Positions 9,991 through 19,197 of a stretch of 64,000 bases of DNA are shown piece after piece. The DNA comes from Pseudomonas viciae (GTDB lineage Bacteria; Pseudomonadota; Gammaproteobacteria; Pseudomonadales; Pseudomonadaceae). Position 1 is the stretch's first letter; each line of letters begins with the position of its first letter. A program made the position numbers and the translations under genes. The stretch spans positions 2,950,001 to 3,014,000 of the forward strand of contig NZ_CP035088.1 in NCBI RefSeq assembly GCF_004786035.1. The letters are read 5' to 3'. Below the pieces are notes generated by a model. It saw only the letters and a list, made by a program, of their open reading frames with translations. It had not been told where the DNA came from and did not search any database.

Positions 9991-10082
9991 GTGGGAGCAA
10001 AGCTTGCTTGCGATAGCGATTTTAAAGCCAGCAGAGGTGCCGTACGTGACGACCTCATCGCGAGCAAACGGTGCTCCCACAG
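9991..10082. repeat. REPIN inside the fap operon, between fapC and fapD
   Basis: Inverted REP pair: GTGGGAGCAAAGCTTGCTTGCG on the left and CGCGAGCAAACGGTGCTCCCAC on the right. Short extra partial units flank both sides (GGGAGCGAGCCC before, CTCCCACAG after). It lies 3' of fapC, the main fibre subunit gene, and would form a stable hairpin in the operon mRNA. Confidence 0.85.
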
Positions 10083-10108
10083 AGCCACTACTCCCACAGT
10101 GGTACTTT

Positions 10109-11092
10109 TTACATGCAGGCTCTGCAGCCAGCGGCGATGGACAGCGAGTTGCTTTGCTGGTTGCCCACGCCCGCCGACACGTTGGCGCCGCCGTTACCGG
10201 AGAAGCCGTTCATGGAGTTGGTCATGGTGGCGTTGTTGATCACAGGGTTTTTCCAGCCGTCGCGGGTCAGCACTTGCTGAGTGTTGGTGCCGGACAGTTC
10301 GAAAGTGCCCACTGCGGAGAACTTGAACTTATCGTCATCGTGACCGCCGCCGTTGCCACCTCTGTTGCCCCATCCGCCATGGTCGTCATCTTCCACGGTG
10401 CCGGTGCCTTTGGCCTTGAAGGTGCCAGAAGCGGCGTAGGTGCTGGTGAGGGTGTCGGTTTTGTAGGTCCGCACGCCTTTGTTGTCGACCACAAGGCCGG
10501 TGGAGGACTGATTGGCCTCGGCAGAGGCCTGTGCGACACGGCCACCCGATACCGCGATGGCCAGGTTGTTTTTCTGTTGGTTGAAGTTACCGGCGGTCAC
10601 GTTGATGCCGATGTTGCCGGAGCCGTTGTTGCCCGCATTGGTGAGCGAGGCGTTGTTGTGGGTCGAGTTGTTTTTTACATAGTTGTTGGTGTTGGTTTGC
10701 GTGGCACTGGAGGCGGCGACAGCCGAGCCGAAGATGAAGCTTTCGTCGGCAGTAGCCAGCGCTGCGGCGTTATCTTGTTGGTTTCCGTCGCCGGCGGCGA
10801 TGTTCGCCCCCATGTTACCGTTGCTGCCATTGAGGGAGTCGGTGGCTTCGGCGGTGTTTTTGGTGCCCTGGTTGAGCACTTCGTTGCCGTCGCTGCTCTG
10901 CTCATCGATCACGGTAGCCATCGCGCTGGCATTGATGGAAAGTTGTTCTTCCCACGTTGGGCCCTTGGGACCATGGTCGCCATGACCATTGCCGTGCCCG
11001 TTGCCGTTACCGTTTCCACCGGCCTGTGCGGCCATTGCCATGACAGCGGCGAGAGCGAAAACCAATGGTTTGAGTGCCATTGTAGGTTTCAT
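10109..11092 (-). CDS. fapC: FapC, major functional amyloid subunit
   Basis: 327-residue secreted fibre subunit with an AAGGAGAAAC site before the ATG. Signal peptide 1-24 (AQA|GG). Three imperfect amyloid repeats rich in Asn, Gln, Gly and Ala at about 77-112, 145-181 and 285-320, each ending GN-QQ-N-a-a-A-like. Linkers are about 30 and 100 residues. The C-terminal CxxC (Cys323, Cys326; CRACM) is typical of FapC. Unusual are a Gly/Asn/His tract after the signal peptide (25-44) and an Asp/Gly/His/Trp-rich patch in linker 2 (233-255). Preceded by fapB, followed by a REPIN. Confidence 0.96.
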   Translation of the reverse strand: MKPTMALKPLVFALAAVMAMAAQAGGNGNGNGHGNGHGDHGPKGPTWEEQLSINASAMATVIDEQSSDGNEVLNQGTKNTAEATDSLNGSNGNMGANIAAGDGNQQDNAAALATADESFIFGSAVAASSATQTNTNNYVKNNSTHNNASLTNAGNNGSGNIGINVTAGNFNQQKNNLAIAVSGGRVAQASAEANQSSTGLVVDNKGVRTYKTDTLTSTYAASGTFKAKGTGTVEDDDHGGWGNRGGNGGGHDDDKFKFSAVGTFELSGTNTQQVLTRDGWKNPVINNATMTNSMNGFSGNGGANVSAGVGNQQSNSLSIAAGCRACM

Positions 11093-11155
11093 GGTGTTTC
11101 TCCTTGCGTGTCGTTGGTTAAGTGTCAGTACTTTCTTATGGGTGCTGTATCCGGG

Positions 11156-11734
11156 TCAGTCAGCGACCCGGATGCTCAGGGTGTTAGCCATGCGGTTCCC
11201 CACCCCGGCACTCTGGTTCACCTGGATGACCCCACGGCTGCCGGTGAATGCCTGGTCGCTGGTGGCGACCTGGCGACTGCCGGTTGGGGTGCCAGTTGCT
11301 CCTGAGTTCGGTAGCAACGCCACGTTCTGTTGAGAAAGGGCGCTGTCGTCAATGCTCTGCGGATGGGCACTGATGCCCACTCGCATGACATTGGCCATCT
11401 GGTTGTTGGCCCCGGCGGACTGGTTGACGCCCAGTACCCCGTTACCGTTGGTGAATGAGTTGCCGCCGATGTGGGCGGTTGCGTTCATGGACGGGTTGGC
11501 TGGCGTGTCCAGGCGTTGGTGTACGCGGGTGGTGGCCTGGGCATGGGTGCCAATGGCGATGGCCCGGGTGTTGGTTTGCTGGGTCTGGTCGCCGGCCGCC
11601 TGGTTGACGTTGAAGTTGCCGGTGTACTGGCTGCCGGAATCCTGCAGGGTGGCGCTACTGACCACCGCCACGCCTGGATCGGCGAGCGCAATGGAGGTGC
11701 CGAGCAGGGTAAGCAGAAACAAGACAGGCTTCAT
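11156..11734 (-). CDS. fapB: FapB, minor amyloid subunit/nucleator
   Basis: 192 residues, signal peptide ending ALA|DP near residue 18. It has three short amyloid repeats with the shared core V-NQ-AG: FNVNQAAGDQTQQTN, VLGVNQSAGANNQMAN and VIQVNQSAGVGNRMAN. FapB resembles FapC and is thought to seed the fibre, like CsgB for curli. It starts 1 bp after the fapA stop, so translation is probably coupled. Confidence 0.95.
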   Translation of the reverse strand: MKPVLFLLTLLGTSIALADPGVAVVSSATLQDSGSQYTGNFNVNQAAGDQTQQTNTRAIAIGTHAQATTRVHQRLDTPANPSMNATAHIGGNSFTNGNGVLGVNQSAGANNQMANVMRVGISAHPQSIDDSALSQQNVALLPNSGATGTPTGSRQVATSDQAFTGSRGVIQVNQSAGVGNRMANTLSIRVAD

Positions 11735-11735
11735 G

Positions 11736-12182
11736 TCACTGGCCTCCCGCCAGCCGACCCAATGGGGCCAGTCCGGAACTCAGCGAGCGGTTGATGGTGC
11801 CGGAGATCGCGCCTCCGCTGCCGCCACCATGACCGGCACTCATGCCGGGCATGCCGTTGGGATTGGTGACGACATTCAGGCCCTGCACGCCGGTGTTCGG
11901 GTTGATGGTGTTGCGGATCGAAGAGCCGCTGGCAACGCTGGCGAACTCGCCATCACTGAGTTCAGTGCTGGTGATCGCCTGATTGATTCGGTCGGATGGG
12001 TTGGCGTTGACGGTGGTCGGGTAGGGGTCTTTGCCACCGTAGCGACCAATGTGCACGGGTTGCACGTCACGGTTGAGCACAATGACGCCGTTGCCCTCGG
12101 CCTGTACCGGTAGGCTGAGTGTCGCGCCGGCGGCGCAGCCGATCACCAGCAGGCAGGTCAAACTTCTTTTGAAAGTCCCCAC
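11736..12182 (-). CDS. fapA: FapA, first gene of the amyloid operon
   Basis: 148-residue exported protein with signal peptide ending VQA|EG near residue 28. The mature part has NRDVQPVHIGRYGGKDPYPTTVN followed by a Gly/Ser/Met-rich tail (GMSAGHGGG). FapA is reported to act in the periplasm and control fibre composition. It is the promoter-proximal gene; the start lies about 45 bp downstream of the expected transcription start of a sigma-54-like promoter. Confidence 0.92.
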   Translation of the reverse strand: MGTFKRSLTCLLVIGCAAGATLSLPVQAEGNGVIVLNRDVQPVHIGRYGGKDPYPTTVNANPSDRINQAITSTELSDGEFASVASGSSIRNTINPNTGVQGLNVVTNPNGMPGMSAGHGGGSGGAISGTINRSLSSGLAPLGRLAGGQ

Positions 12183-12236
12183 GGCATCGATTCCTTCTTC
12201 GGTGGGCTGGCCCTAGTCAGCGTTGGGAAGAAGAGG

Positions 12237-12252
12237 AGCATGTGTTGTGCCG
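12237..12252 (-). promoter_or_regulatory. Candidate sigma-54 (-24/-12) promoter of the fap operon
   Basis: Read on the minus strand the 16 bases are CGGCACAACACATGCT. The -24 GG is at 12251-12250 and the -12 GC at 12239-12238, with the exact 10-base separation of sigma-54 promoters, plus the flanking CAC and TGC. Transcription would start near 12226, giving a leader of about 45 nt before fapA. Only the first base of TGGCAC and the first T of the -12 TTGC differ from consensus. Confidence 0.75.
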
Positions 12253-12315
12253 GGTTTTGGAAGGACTGTTAATTCAATGAGTTAGGTTTTTTTTGCATGG
12301 ACTGCAGAGCGGATC

Positions 12316-12478
12316 TGTTTCATCCGTGAGACAGCCCTGATGGGCGTTAATGGCCGTGCGCTATCGCTTGGCTCTGGATCCAGGCAGTGCAGTGAGGTGT
12401 TTCAAGAAACTGACAGTGACGATGACAATTGTGTGAAAGGGCCCTGGGGCAGGGGTTGACGCACATGGAAGTGTTTCA
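12316..12478. promoter_or_regulatory. Three TGTTTCA motifs upstream of the fap promoter, possible activator sites
   Basis: TGTTTCA occurs at 12316, 12398 and 12472, spaced 82 and 74 bp. The middle copy lies in a palindrome GTTTC-AA-GAAAC (12399-12410), and the first in a near-palindrome GTTTCA...TGAGAC (12317-12332). They lie about 65-220 bp upstream of the -24 element, where enhancer-binding proteins usually bind. The rest of this 335-bp gap shows nothing else that I can name. Confidence 0.35.
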
Positions 12479-12517
12479 GGCATGGAACAAATGTGGCTGT
12501 CACCCCCGTCACAGGGG

Positions 12518-13042
12518 TCAGGCGTCGAGCAGCCGGGTAACGGCTGCGAACACCCGCTCCCGACGTTGCACCCAATCACCTTCGATTACTTGGAAAGGCT
12601 GCTGGTGCCGGACCAGCCAATGCTCGATCGCGTCGAAGAAGCGCAGGCGCTCTGCCAGGTCAGGCTGGCAGCGCAGGCCGTCACCGATCCATTCGACCTG
12701 CTCGGGGCTCAACAGCAGGTGCAAGTCGTAATGGCGCGCGAGCAAGGCCGGCTCGAGCCAGGCTGGGCAGTCATCGAACAGGGTCTGGCTCCAGAGGATA
12801 TTGCTCAACAGATGGGTGTCGAGGATCAGCAACCTCGGCAGCCGGGCACGAGCCATGTCCTCCCAGGCCAATTGGCCGGTGGCGATGTCGGTGATGTCGC
12901 CCAGGCAGGTATCGCGCAGGTGCTGTTCCATGAAATGGCGAACGTATTCATCCACCCGCAAACCGCCGAAATGCGTCTGCAACTGCGCCGCCAGCCAGCT
13001 CTTGCCGCTGGATTCCGGGCCGGTCAGAACCACCACCTTCAT
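12518..13042 (-). CDS. nadR: NadR-like ribosylnicotinamide kinase (P-loop ATPase)
   Basis: 174 residues from the ATG at 13042; the longer frame reads back into pnuC and is rejected. P-loop GPESSGKSW at about 8-16, then VDEYVRHFME and LILDTHLLSN blocks typical of the NadR kinase domain. It phosphorylates nicotinamide riboside to NMN, trapping what PnuC imports. Unlike enteric NadR, it has no N-terminal HTH or NMN adenylyltransferase domain. It overlaps pnuC by 4 bp, supporting a transporter-kinase pair. Confidence 0.88.
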   Translation of the reverse strand: MKVVVLTGPESSGKSWLAAQLQTHFGGLRVDEYVRHFMEQHLRDTCLGDITDIATGQLAWEDMARARLPRLLILDTHLLSNILWSQTLFDDCPAWLEPALLARHYDLHLLLSPEQVEWIGDGLRCQPDLAERLRFFDAIEHWLVRHQQPFQVIEGDWVQRRERVFAAVTRLLDA

Positions 13043-13602
13043 GCGCGCAGGGCCGGATCGGCGCGCCATTCCCGCCAGCCTTGGATCGCCAACAGGGTGA
13101 ACAGGGCGTAGAGCGCGGCGGTGAGGTGCAGGTCCTTGTAGACGAACAGGCCAACGAAGATGACGTCCAGGGCGATCCACAGGGGCCAGCATTGCACGCG
13201 CTTCTGCGCCATCCACCACTGGGCCACGAGGCTGAAACCGGTGAGCGCCGCGTCGAGCCAGGGCTGGGCGGCGTCGGTCCAATGCGCCATGGCGGCGCCC
13301 AGCATCAAGCTGCCTGCGGCACCGATGGCCAACCCGAGCAGCACCGATGGCCCACCCAGGCGCGTCACCTGCCGGCCATCATGATGCTGCCCGGCGCGGG
13401 TCCATTGCCACCAGCCATAGAGTTGCAGCACGGCGTAGATCACCTGCAGCAACATGTCCGAGTACAACTTCACCTCGAAGAAAATCCAGCTGTACAGCAA
13501 CACCATGACCAGGCCGATCGGCCAGCACCAGGGGTTCTGCTTGACGGTCAGCCAGACAGCAATCACGCCGAGGGCTGCGGCAAACAGTTCAAGCCCGGAC
13601 AT
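13039..13602 (-). CDS. pnuC: Nicotinamide riboside transporter PnuC
   Basis: 187-residue inner-membrane protein with about seven hydrophobic spans. Family motifs are visible: WLTVKQNPWCWPIGLV near residue 16, a Tyr/Trp-rich LYGWWQW at about 61-67, and QKRVQCWPLWIALD in the second half. The W-rich motifs line the riboside channel in PnuC structures. Facilitated uptake is driven by downstream phosphorylation, supplied by the overlapping nadR. No obvious riboswitch precedes it; upstream lies REP DNA. Confidence 0.92.
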   Translation of the reverse strand: MSGLELFAAALGVIAVWLTVKQNPWCWPIGLVMVLLYSWIFFEVKLYSDMLLQVIYAVLQLYGWWQWTRAGQHHDGRQVTRLGGPSVLLGLAIGAAGSLMLGAAMAHWTDAAQPWLDAALTGFSLVAQWWMAQKRVQCWPLWIALDVIFVGLFVYKDLHLTAALYALFTLLAIQGWREWRADPALRA

Positions 13603-13690
13603 GGCGATTCCTTGGGGAAGAGGGAGAGGGCGGGGATTGTAAACGTTATGGCGTGGGCAGCTCCAATATCAATGCTGGCTGTGCCGACGC

Positions 13691-13856
13691 TATTGCGAGC
13701 AGGCTCGCTTCCACAAGGGATTTGCGGTGAGGACGAAACCTGGGCTCAGTACACCCCCCTCTGTGGGAGCGAGCTTGCTCGCGATAGCGGTGGCTCAGCT
13801 TGCATCAGTGCTGAATGTGCCGCCGTCATCGCGAGCAAGCTCGCTCCCACAAAGAG
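13691..13856. repeat. REP cluster: one partial unit and one REPIN
   Basis: A single REP (ATTGCGAGCAGGCTCGCTTCC, 13693-13720) is followed by an inverted pair at 13760-13856 with arms CTGTGGGAGCGAGCTTGCTC and its complement. It lies between the start of pnuC and the 3' end of the chemoreceptor gene (both on the minus strand). Confidence 0.85.
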
Positions 13857-13867
13857 TCCATCAATCC

Positions 13868-15502
13868 TTAGACCCGGAACTGTGTGAGCAACCCGTTCAA
13901 TTGTTCACTCAGTGCCTTGAGCCGCGTGCTCGCCAGGCTCGACTGTTCGGCCGCCACGGCCGTGCTGTGGGACAGTCCGGCCGCCTGGGTGACGTTCTGG
14001 TTGATGTCTTCCACGACATGGGCCTGCTGCAGGGTGGCACTGGCGATGGAGGCGTTCAGGCTGTTGAGGTTGCGCAGGGCCTGGCCGATAGCGTTAAGGC
14101 TGGCACCCGCCAGGCCGGCCTGTTCGATGGTCAGTTGGGAGGCGCGGCTGCTGTCGCTGATGACTTTTACCGCGGCCTCGGAATGGTTTTGCAGACGTTC
14201 GATCATCGCCTGGATTTCAGCGGTGGACTTTTGCGTACGCTGTGCCAGCAACCGTACTTCATCGGCCACCACCGCAAAACCACGGCCTTGCTCACCGGCG
14301 CGGGCGGCTTCGATGGCGGCGTTGAGGGCCAACAGGTTGGTCTGCTCGGCAATGGAACGGATCACTTCCAGCACGCTGCCAATCTGGGTGCTTTCGCTCG
14401 CCAGGGTGCGAATCACTTCCACCGCCTGGTCGATGGTCTGGGAGAGGCGGTCGATCTGCTGCAAGCTGCCATCGATATTGACCTGGCCTTGCTGGGCCTG
14501 GGATTCGGCGTCGCGCATCTCACTGGCGGCGTGCTCGGCGTTCTTCGCCACGTCCTGCACGCCATAGGTCACTTCGTTGATCGCGGTGGCCACCAGTTCC
14601 ATTTGTTGCGACTGCTGCTGGCTGCGCTCCTGGGCCTGGGCGGCATCGTTGCCCAACTCGTTGGAGGATTGCCCCAGCGCGCTGGCCGAGGCTTGCAACT
14701 GGGTCACCACTTGCCGCAGCTTGGCGGTAAAGGCGTTGAAGTGCCGCGCCAGTTGCGTGACTTCGTCCTGGCCGTGGGTGTCGAGGGTGCGGGTCAAGTC
14801 GCTTTCGCCGCTGGCGATGTTGGCCATGGCGTTGACCGTTTCCTGCAGCGGTCGGACGATGCTGCGCACGATCAGGGTCAATAACAGCCCCATGAGCAAC
14901 GTGATTGCCAGGCCGATCAACGAGGCTTTGATCAGTTGGGACTGGAACTCGGCTTCCACGTCATCCACGTACACGCCCGAACCGATGATCCAGCCCCAGG
15001 GCTCGAACAGCTTGACGTAGGAAGTCTTCGCCACCGGCGCCTCGGCACCCGGTTTCGGCCAGAGGTAGTTGATCATGCCGGCGCCCTTGGCCTTGGCGAT
15101 GGCGACCATCTCGTTGAACAGCGCATAACCGTTCGGATCGCGGATCGCCGAGAGATTCTGGCCTTCAAGTTTCGGGTTGGTCGGGTGCATGACCATGACC
15201 GGTGTCAGGTCGTTGATCCAGAAATAGTCAGTTTCGTTGTAGCGCAGGCCGCGCACGGCGCTCAGGGCCTGCTTTTGCGCAGCGTCGCGGGTCAGGGTGC
15301 CGGCGGTTTCCAACCCATGGTAGTAGGTCAGCACGCCACTGGCGGTCTGCACCACATGCTGGGTCTTCTGCACCTTGGCCTGATAGAGGTCGGTGTGGAT
15401 CTGTTTCAACATGAACGCGCCCAACGTGAATAACATCACGATGGCTACGACCAATATGAGCCACAAGCGTCGGCTGATCGACACACTGCGCAAGCTATTC
15501 AT
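13868..15502 (-). CDS. Methyl-accepting chemotaxis protein with single Cache domain
   Basis: 544-residue inner-membrane chemoreceptor. TM1 is residues 12-31, a periplasmic sCache_2 domain about 35-188 (motifs [22 protein letters not shown]), TM2 190-212, HAMP about 213-268, then the coiled-coil signalling domain with the conserved hairpin tip around [19 protein letters not shown]. The C-terminus (LTQFRV) lacks a CheR/CheB docking pentapeptide. sCache_2 receptors in pseudomonads often sense small carboxylates; the ligand is not readable here. Confidence 0.94.
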   Translation of the reverse strand: MNSLRSVSISRRLWLILVVAIVMLFTLGAFMLKQIHTDLYQAKVQKTQHVVQTASGVLTYYHGLETAGTLTRDAAQKQALSAVRGLRYNETDYFWINDLTPVMVMHPTNPKLEGQNLSAIRDPNGYALFNEMVAIAKAKGAGMINYLWPKPGAEAPVAKTSYVKLFEPWGWIIGSGVYVDDVEAEFQSQLIKASLIGLAITLLMGLLLTLIVRSIVRPLQETVNAMANIASGESDLTRTLDTHGQDEVTQLARHFNAFTAKLRQVVTQLQASASALGQSSNELGNDAAQAQERSQQQSQQMELVATAINEVTYGVQDVAKNAEHAASEMRDAESQAQQGQVNIDGSLQQIDRLSQTIDQAVEVIRTLASESTQIGSVLEVIRSIAEQTNLLALNAAIEAARAGEQGRGFAVVADEVRLLAQRTQKSTAEIQAMIERLQNHSEAAVKVISDSSRASQLTIEQAGLAGASLNAIGQALRNLNSLNASIASATLQQAHVVEDINQNVTQAAGLSHSTAVAAEQSSLASTRLKALSEQLNGLLTQFRV

Positions 15503-15771
15503 ACGCTGTCACTCCGTTTTTATTCTTGTCATAACGACGGCCGGCACTTTAGCGCCCGCCAGGTACGCGTGATTGACCTGGGTCATAACGCGGCAGCGTT
15601 ATCAGGGCTTGTCTGATAGGATTTCGGCCCCGCAGCGCAAAACCTGAGCCTGTCCTGATTTTTTCATTGGTTTTTTTGAGAAATCGCAGTCACCGTGCGC
15701 CTGCTGTTTGCACCTGCATATTGCTTAAAATTTTTATGAGACCTGCGCAAGCATAGTCTTTTGGGGGATGA

Positions 15772-16602
15772 ATGGATTTGTGGACCGCCTTTTCGGCACT
15801 GATTCTTGGCGTGGTAGAAGGCTTGACGGAGTTCCTGCCGATTTCCAGTACGGGGCACCAGATCATTGTCGCCGACTTGCTCGAGTTCGGCGGCGAGCGC
15901 TCGATGGCGTTCAATATCATTATCCAGCTGGGCGCGATCCTCGCGGTGGTCTGGGAGTTTCGGCGCAAGATCTTCGACGTGGTATTCGGTTTGCCAACGC
16001 AACCCGGCGCCCGCCGGTTTACCGCCAATCTGCTGATCGCCTTCCTGCCCGCCGTGGTGCTGGGCGTGCTGTTTGCCGACCTGATCCACGAATACCTGTT
16101 CAATCCGATCACGGTGGCCGCTGCGCTGGTATTGGGTGGCTTGGTGATGCTCTGGGCCGAAAAGCGCCAGCACCAGGTGCACGCCGAAACGGTGGATGAG
16201 ATCACGTGGAAGGACGCCCTGAAGGTCGGCCTGGCCCAGTGCATTGCGATGATTCCCGGCACCTCCCGTTCGGGGGCGACCATCATCGGTGGGCTGCTGT
16301 TCGGCCTGTCGCGCAAGACTGCGACCGAGTTCTCGTTCTTCCTGGCGATGCCGACCATGGTCGGTGCGGCTGTCTATTCGGGCTATAAATACCGCGAGCT
16401 GTTCGTTCCGGCGGATTTCCCGGTGTTTGCCATCGGTTTCGTCACCGCATTCATTTTCGCGATGATCGCGGTCAAGGGCCTGCTGCGCTTCATCGCCAGT
16501 CACAGTTACGCGGTGTTCGCCTGGTACCGGATCGCGTTCGGCCTGTTGATCCTGGCGACCTGGCAATTCGGCTGGGTGGACTGGACGGCTGCCCGGCCAT
16601 GA
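15772..16602 (+). CDS. uppP: Undecaprenyl-diphosphatase UppP (BacA)
   Basis: 276-residue polytopic membrane enzyme that dephosphorylates undecaprenyl diphosphate to recycle the lipid carrier for peptidoglycan and other envelope polymers. Both catalytic signatures are present: [14 protein letters not shown] (16-29), with the active Glu and His, and PGTSRSGA (162-169). About eight hydrophobic helices. Overlaps the next gene by 4 bp. The 269 bp upstream to the chemoreceptor is a divergent region in which I see no clear element. Confidence 0.96.
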   Translation: MDLWTAFSALILGVVEGLTEFLPISSTGHQIIVADLLEFGGERSMAFNIIIQLGAILAVVWEFRRKIFDVVFGLPTQPGARRFTANLLIAFLPAVVLGVLFADLIHEYLFNPITVAAALVLGGLVMLWAEKRQHQVHAETVDEITWKDALKVGLAQCIAMIPGTSRSGATIIGGLLFGLSRKTATEFSFFLAMPTMVGAAVYSGYKYRELFVPADFPVFAIGFVTAFIFAMIAVKGLLRFIASHSYAVFAWYRIAFGLLILATWQFGWVDWTAARP

Positions 16603-17024
16603 ACGATCCAGGCACCCGCAAACGCGTGGCGCGCAATACCGACGGCGCCGTGCAGAACCTGCGGCTCAAGTTGATAGTGTTTGTCCTGCTGTGTGCCTTG
16701 CCGTTGTTCGGGTCGCTGCTGCTCGGACTGCGGTCGGTGTCCTGGGTGCCGATGGTGGCCTATGGCGTCGTCAGCCTGCTGGCGTTTCTGCTGTACTGGA
16801 GCGACAAGCGCAAGGCTCGCATTGACGCCTGGCGCACCCCGGAGAACGTGCTGCATGCGGTGGAGCTGGCCGGTGGTTGGCCCGGGGCACTGCTGGCCCA
16901 GCAGGTGTTTCGCCACAAGACCCGAAAGGTGTCGTTTCAGGTGGTGTTCTGGTTCATCGTGCTGTTGCACCAAGTGTTCTGGATCGACCAGTTGTTCCTG
17001 GGGCGCCTGCTGACGTTGCTCTAG
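16599..17024 (+). CDS. DUF1294 membrane protein
   Basis: 141 residues with a basic N-terminus and two or three hydrophobic segments (about 22-45, 50-66 and 110-132). It carries the DUF1294 motif Y-x-SDKRKAR followed by [24 protein letters not shown] and [11 protein letters not shown]. Some relatives have an N-terminal cold-shock domain, which is absent here. It starts on the uppP stop (ATGA), so is probably co-expressed with it. Function unknown. Confidence 0.85.
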   Translation: MNDPGTRKRVARNTDGAVQNLRLKLIVFVLLCALPLFGSLLLGLRSVSWVPMVAYGVVSLLAFLLYWSDKRKARIDAWRTPENVLHAVELAGGWPGALLAQQVFRHKTRKVSFQVVFWFIVLLHQVFWIDQLFLGRLLTLL

Positions 17025-17371
17025 AGCAGCAACCCGACCTGGGTGCGCTTGGGCAATTTGCTGACCACCAATTGGTGAGAGCGTTGCAGCAGGCCTCGCA
17101 GTTCATCGGCACCCAGCGGGTAGGGCACCTGCATGATGATCCACTGGGCCCGCGCCAGGTAAGGCGCGGGATGAATGCCCGGGCGGTCGCAATGACCGAG
17201 GAACAGATCCTTGTCGACCTTGAACGCCAGCGAATCGCTGCGCAGGCCCTGGAGAGCGAACATCTTGTTCCCGGCGATGGAGAACACCCGCACGCCGCCC
17301 CATTTGTAGTCTTCGCGGGCACCGGGCAAGCCCAGGCAAAACCGTGCGACATCTTCTTCGCTCAAGCTCAT
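17021..17371 (-). CDS. MmcQ/YjbR family protein
   Basis: 116 residues. YjbR-fold motifs: FCLGLPGAREDYKWGG near the N-terminus, KMFALQ, then LARAQWIIMQVP and the C-terminal helix with SHQLVVSKLPK. Members are small cytoplasmic proteins with a CyaY-like fold, sometimes called DNA-binding on weak evidence. The stop codon shares a palindromic CTAG with the stop of the convergent DUF1294 gene. The start overlaps the LysR gene stop by 4 bp, so it is co-transcribed with that regulator. Confidence 0.88.
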   Translation of the reverse strand: MSLSEEDVARFCLGLPGAREDYKWGGVRVFSIAGNKMFALQGLRSDSLAFKVDKDLFLGHCDRPGIHPAPYLARAQWIIMQVPYPLGADELRGLLQRSHQLVVSKLPKRTQVGLLL

Positions 17372-18276
17372 ATCTTTCGTTCTCCACAGCTCTCAAACGC
17401 TTCTACCAGATGGTCGATCCAGGCGCGCACCGCCGGCAGCACGCCGCGTCGATGGGGATAGACCGCCAGGAGCCAGCCATCCGGCAATGACCATTGCGGC
17501 AACAATTCCACCAGTGTGCCGTCGTGCAAATCCTGCTCGCAATACATACTCGGCAATAAGGTAAAACCCAGGCCATCGACGGCGCAGGCGCGGCGCACGA
17601 CGAAGTCCTCGATGCCTAGCCGCGCCTCCAGGGCCAGTTCGACGCTCTGCCCATCGGCTTTACGCAAACGCATATGCACCAGGCGATCGGCCTCCAATGC
17701 CCCTAGCACCGGCAGTTGCTTGAGATCTTCCGGGGTGTCGATTCGCCGCCCTTCGACAAGCGCCGGGCTGGCGACCAGGATCAGTTGCGCCTGGCGCAGG
17801 CGCCGGGTCACCAGCAACGGGTCTTCGTCGCCCAGGTCGCGCACCCGCAGCGCCACATCGAAGCCTTCGCTTACCAGGTCCACGCGGCGATTCATCAGGC
17901 TCATTTCCAGTTGCACCTGAGGAAATTTCGTCAGGAACGTGCCAATCACCTGCGGCAGCATCTGGTGGGCCAGGCCCACCGGGCTCGAGACCCGCAGACG
18001 CCCGCGGGGCTCGCTGGACATGCTTGCCACTGCTTCGTCGGCCATCTCGGCCTCCAACAGCATGGCCTGGCAATGGCGCAGATAACGCTCGCCCACGGCG
18101 GTCAGTTTCAACTGACGGGTGGTGCGCTGCAGCAGACGGGCGCCGAGGCGCTCTTCCAACTCGGCGATACGCCGCGACAGCCGTGATTTGGGAATGCCCA
18201 ACACACGCCCGGCGGCCGCGAAACCGCCGGCTTCGACGACTTTAGCGAAGTAGTACAGATCATTGAGATCTTGCAT
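17368..18276 (-). CDS. LysR-family transcriptional regulator
   Basis: 302 residues. The N-terminal winged HTH (about 1-60) has [22 protein letters not shown], and the rest is the type 2 periplasmic-binding-like effector domain (about 88-295). This subgroup commonly sits divergent to quinone or azo reductases. It is divergent from azoR with 130 bp between the starts. In that gap, TATC at 18329 and GATA at 18349 form an inverted pair that could be part of a LysR box, but this is weak. Probably controls azoR and itself. Confidence 0.92.
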   Translation of the reverse strand: MQDLNDLYYFAKVVEAGGFAAAGRVLGIPKSRLSRRIAELEERLGARLLQRTTRQLKLTAVGERYLRHCQAMLLEAEMADEAVASMSSEPRGRLRVSSPVGLAHQMLPQVIGTFLTKFPQVQLEMSLMNRRVDLVSEGFDVALRVRDLGDEDPLLVTRRLRQAQLILVASPALVEGRRIDTPEDLKQLPVLGALEADRLVHMRLRKADGQSVELALEARLGIEDFVVRRACAVDGLGFTLLPSMYCEQDLHDGTLVELLPQWSLPDGWLLAVYPHRRGVLPAVRAWIDHLVEAFESCGERKI

Positions 18277-18406
18277 ATCGAACTCGATTGTCCTGTCAGT
18301 AGAACGAACTATCGCATTTTTGTTGGCTTATCGACCATTGGTTTCATTGATAGGATTGTCCGCAATTGATCGCCTTGGTTGCGATCCTCACTTGGAGAGC
18401 ACTCAC

Positions 18407-19015
18407 ATGAAACTGCTGCACATCGATTCGAGCATCCTCGGCGACCACTCTGCCTCCCGCCAATTGAGCCGCGAAGTGGTTGAAGCCTGGAAAGCCGCTG
18501 AGCCACAAACCGTGGTGACCTACCGGGATCTGGCCGCTGACGCCATCAGCCATTTCTCCGCCCAGACCCTGGTCGCCGCCGGCACCAGCGCTGAACTGCG
18601 CGATGCCGCCCTGCAGCACGAGGCCGATCTCAGCGCCGCCACGATGGCCGAGTTCCAGGCCGCCGACGCCGTGGTGATCGCTGCGCCCATGTACAACTTC
18701 AGCATTCCGACCCAACTCAAGGCCTGGATCGACCGCATCGCCGTGGCCGGCCAGACATTCCGCTACACCGAAGCCGGCTTCGAAGGCCTGTGCGGCGGCA
18801 AGAAACTGGTGATCGTGTCCACCGCAGGCGGCCTGCATGCTGGTCAGCCGAGCGGCGTCGGCCATGAGGATTACCTGAAAGTGATGTTTGGTTTCCTTGG
18901 CATCACTGACATCGAGTTCGTCCGTGCCGAAGGGCTGGCCAAGGGTGACGAGATGCGCATCAAGGGCATGAGCCAAGCCCAGTCGCAGATCAGCGAACAG
19001 TTCGCCGCTGCGTAA
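18407..19015 (+). CDS. azoR: FMN-dependent NADH:quinone/azo oxidoreductase AzoR
   Basis: 202 residues from the ATG at 18407, with a GGAGAG ribosome binding site; upstream in-frame starts fall in the LysR promoter region. Flavodoxin-like fold: [20 protein letters not shown] phosphate loop, [17 protein letters not shown] at about 90-106, and STAGG at about 139. Reduces azo dyes and quinones by two electrons using NADH. Divergent from the LysR gene that probably regulates it. Confidence 0.94.
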   Translation: MKLLHIDSSILGDHSASRQLSREVVEAWKAAEPQTVVTYRDLAADAISHFSAQTLVAAGTSAELRDAALQHEADLSAATMAEFQAADAVVIAAPMYNFSIPTQLKAWIDRIAVAGQTFRYTEAGFEGLCGGKKLVIVSTAGGLHAGQPSGVGHEDYLKVMFGFLGITDIEFVRAEGLAKGDEMRIKGMSQAQSQISEQFAAA

Positions 19016-19197
19016 GGCTTGTGTAAAAACACCAGGCCCTTCGGGCAAGCTTGGTAAAACTCTGTATTCTGGTCGTCATGGACGGTCAGGGTGCGGAGTT
19101 TTTCCGCGTCTGGCATCAGGCTTTGTGGCGCAGGTTATGCACGGCCACAGCGGCGAGCGGCAGGGGACCCTGTCGGCTGGTGAGGATGGAACATTCG

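Noticed and set aside
13603-13867. Riboswitch upstream of pnuC
   Set aside because: The gap consists mostly of REP units; no conserved aptamer-like pattern could be seen by eye.
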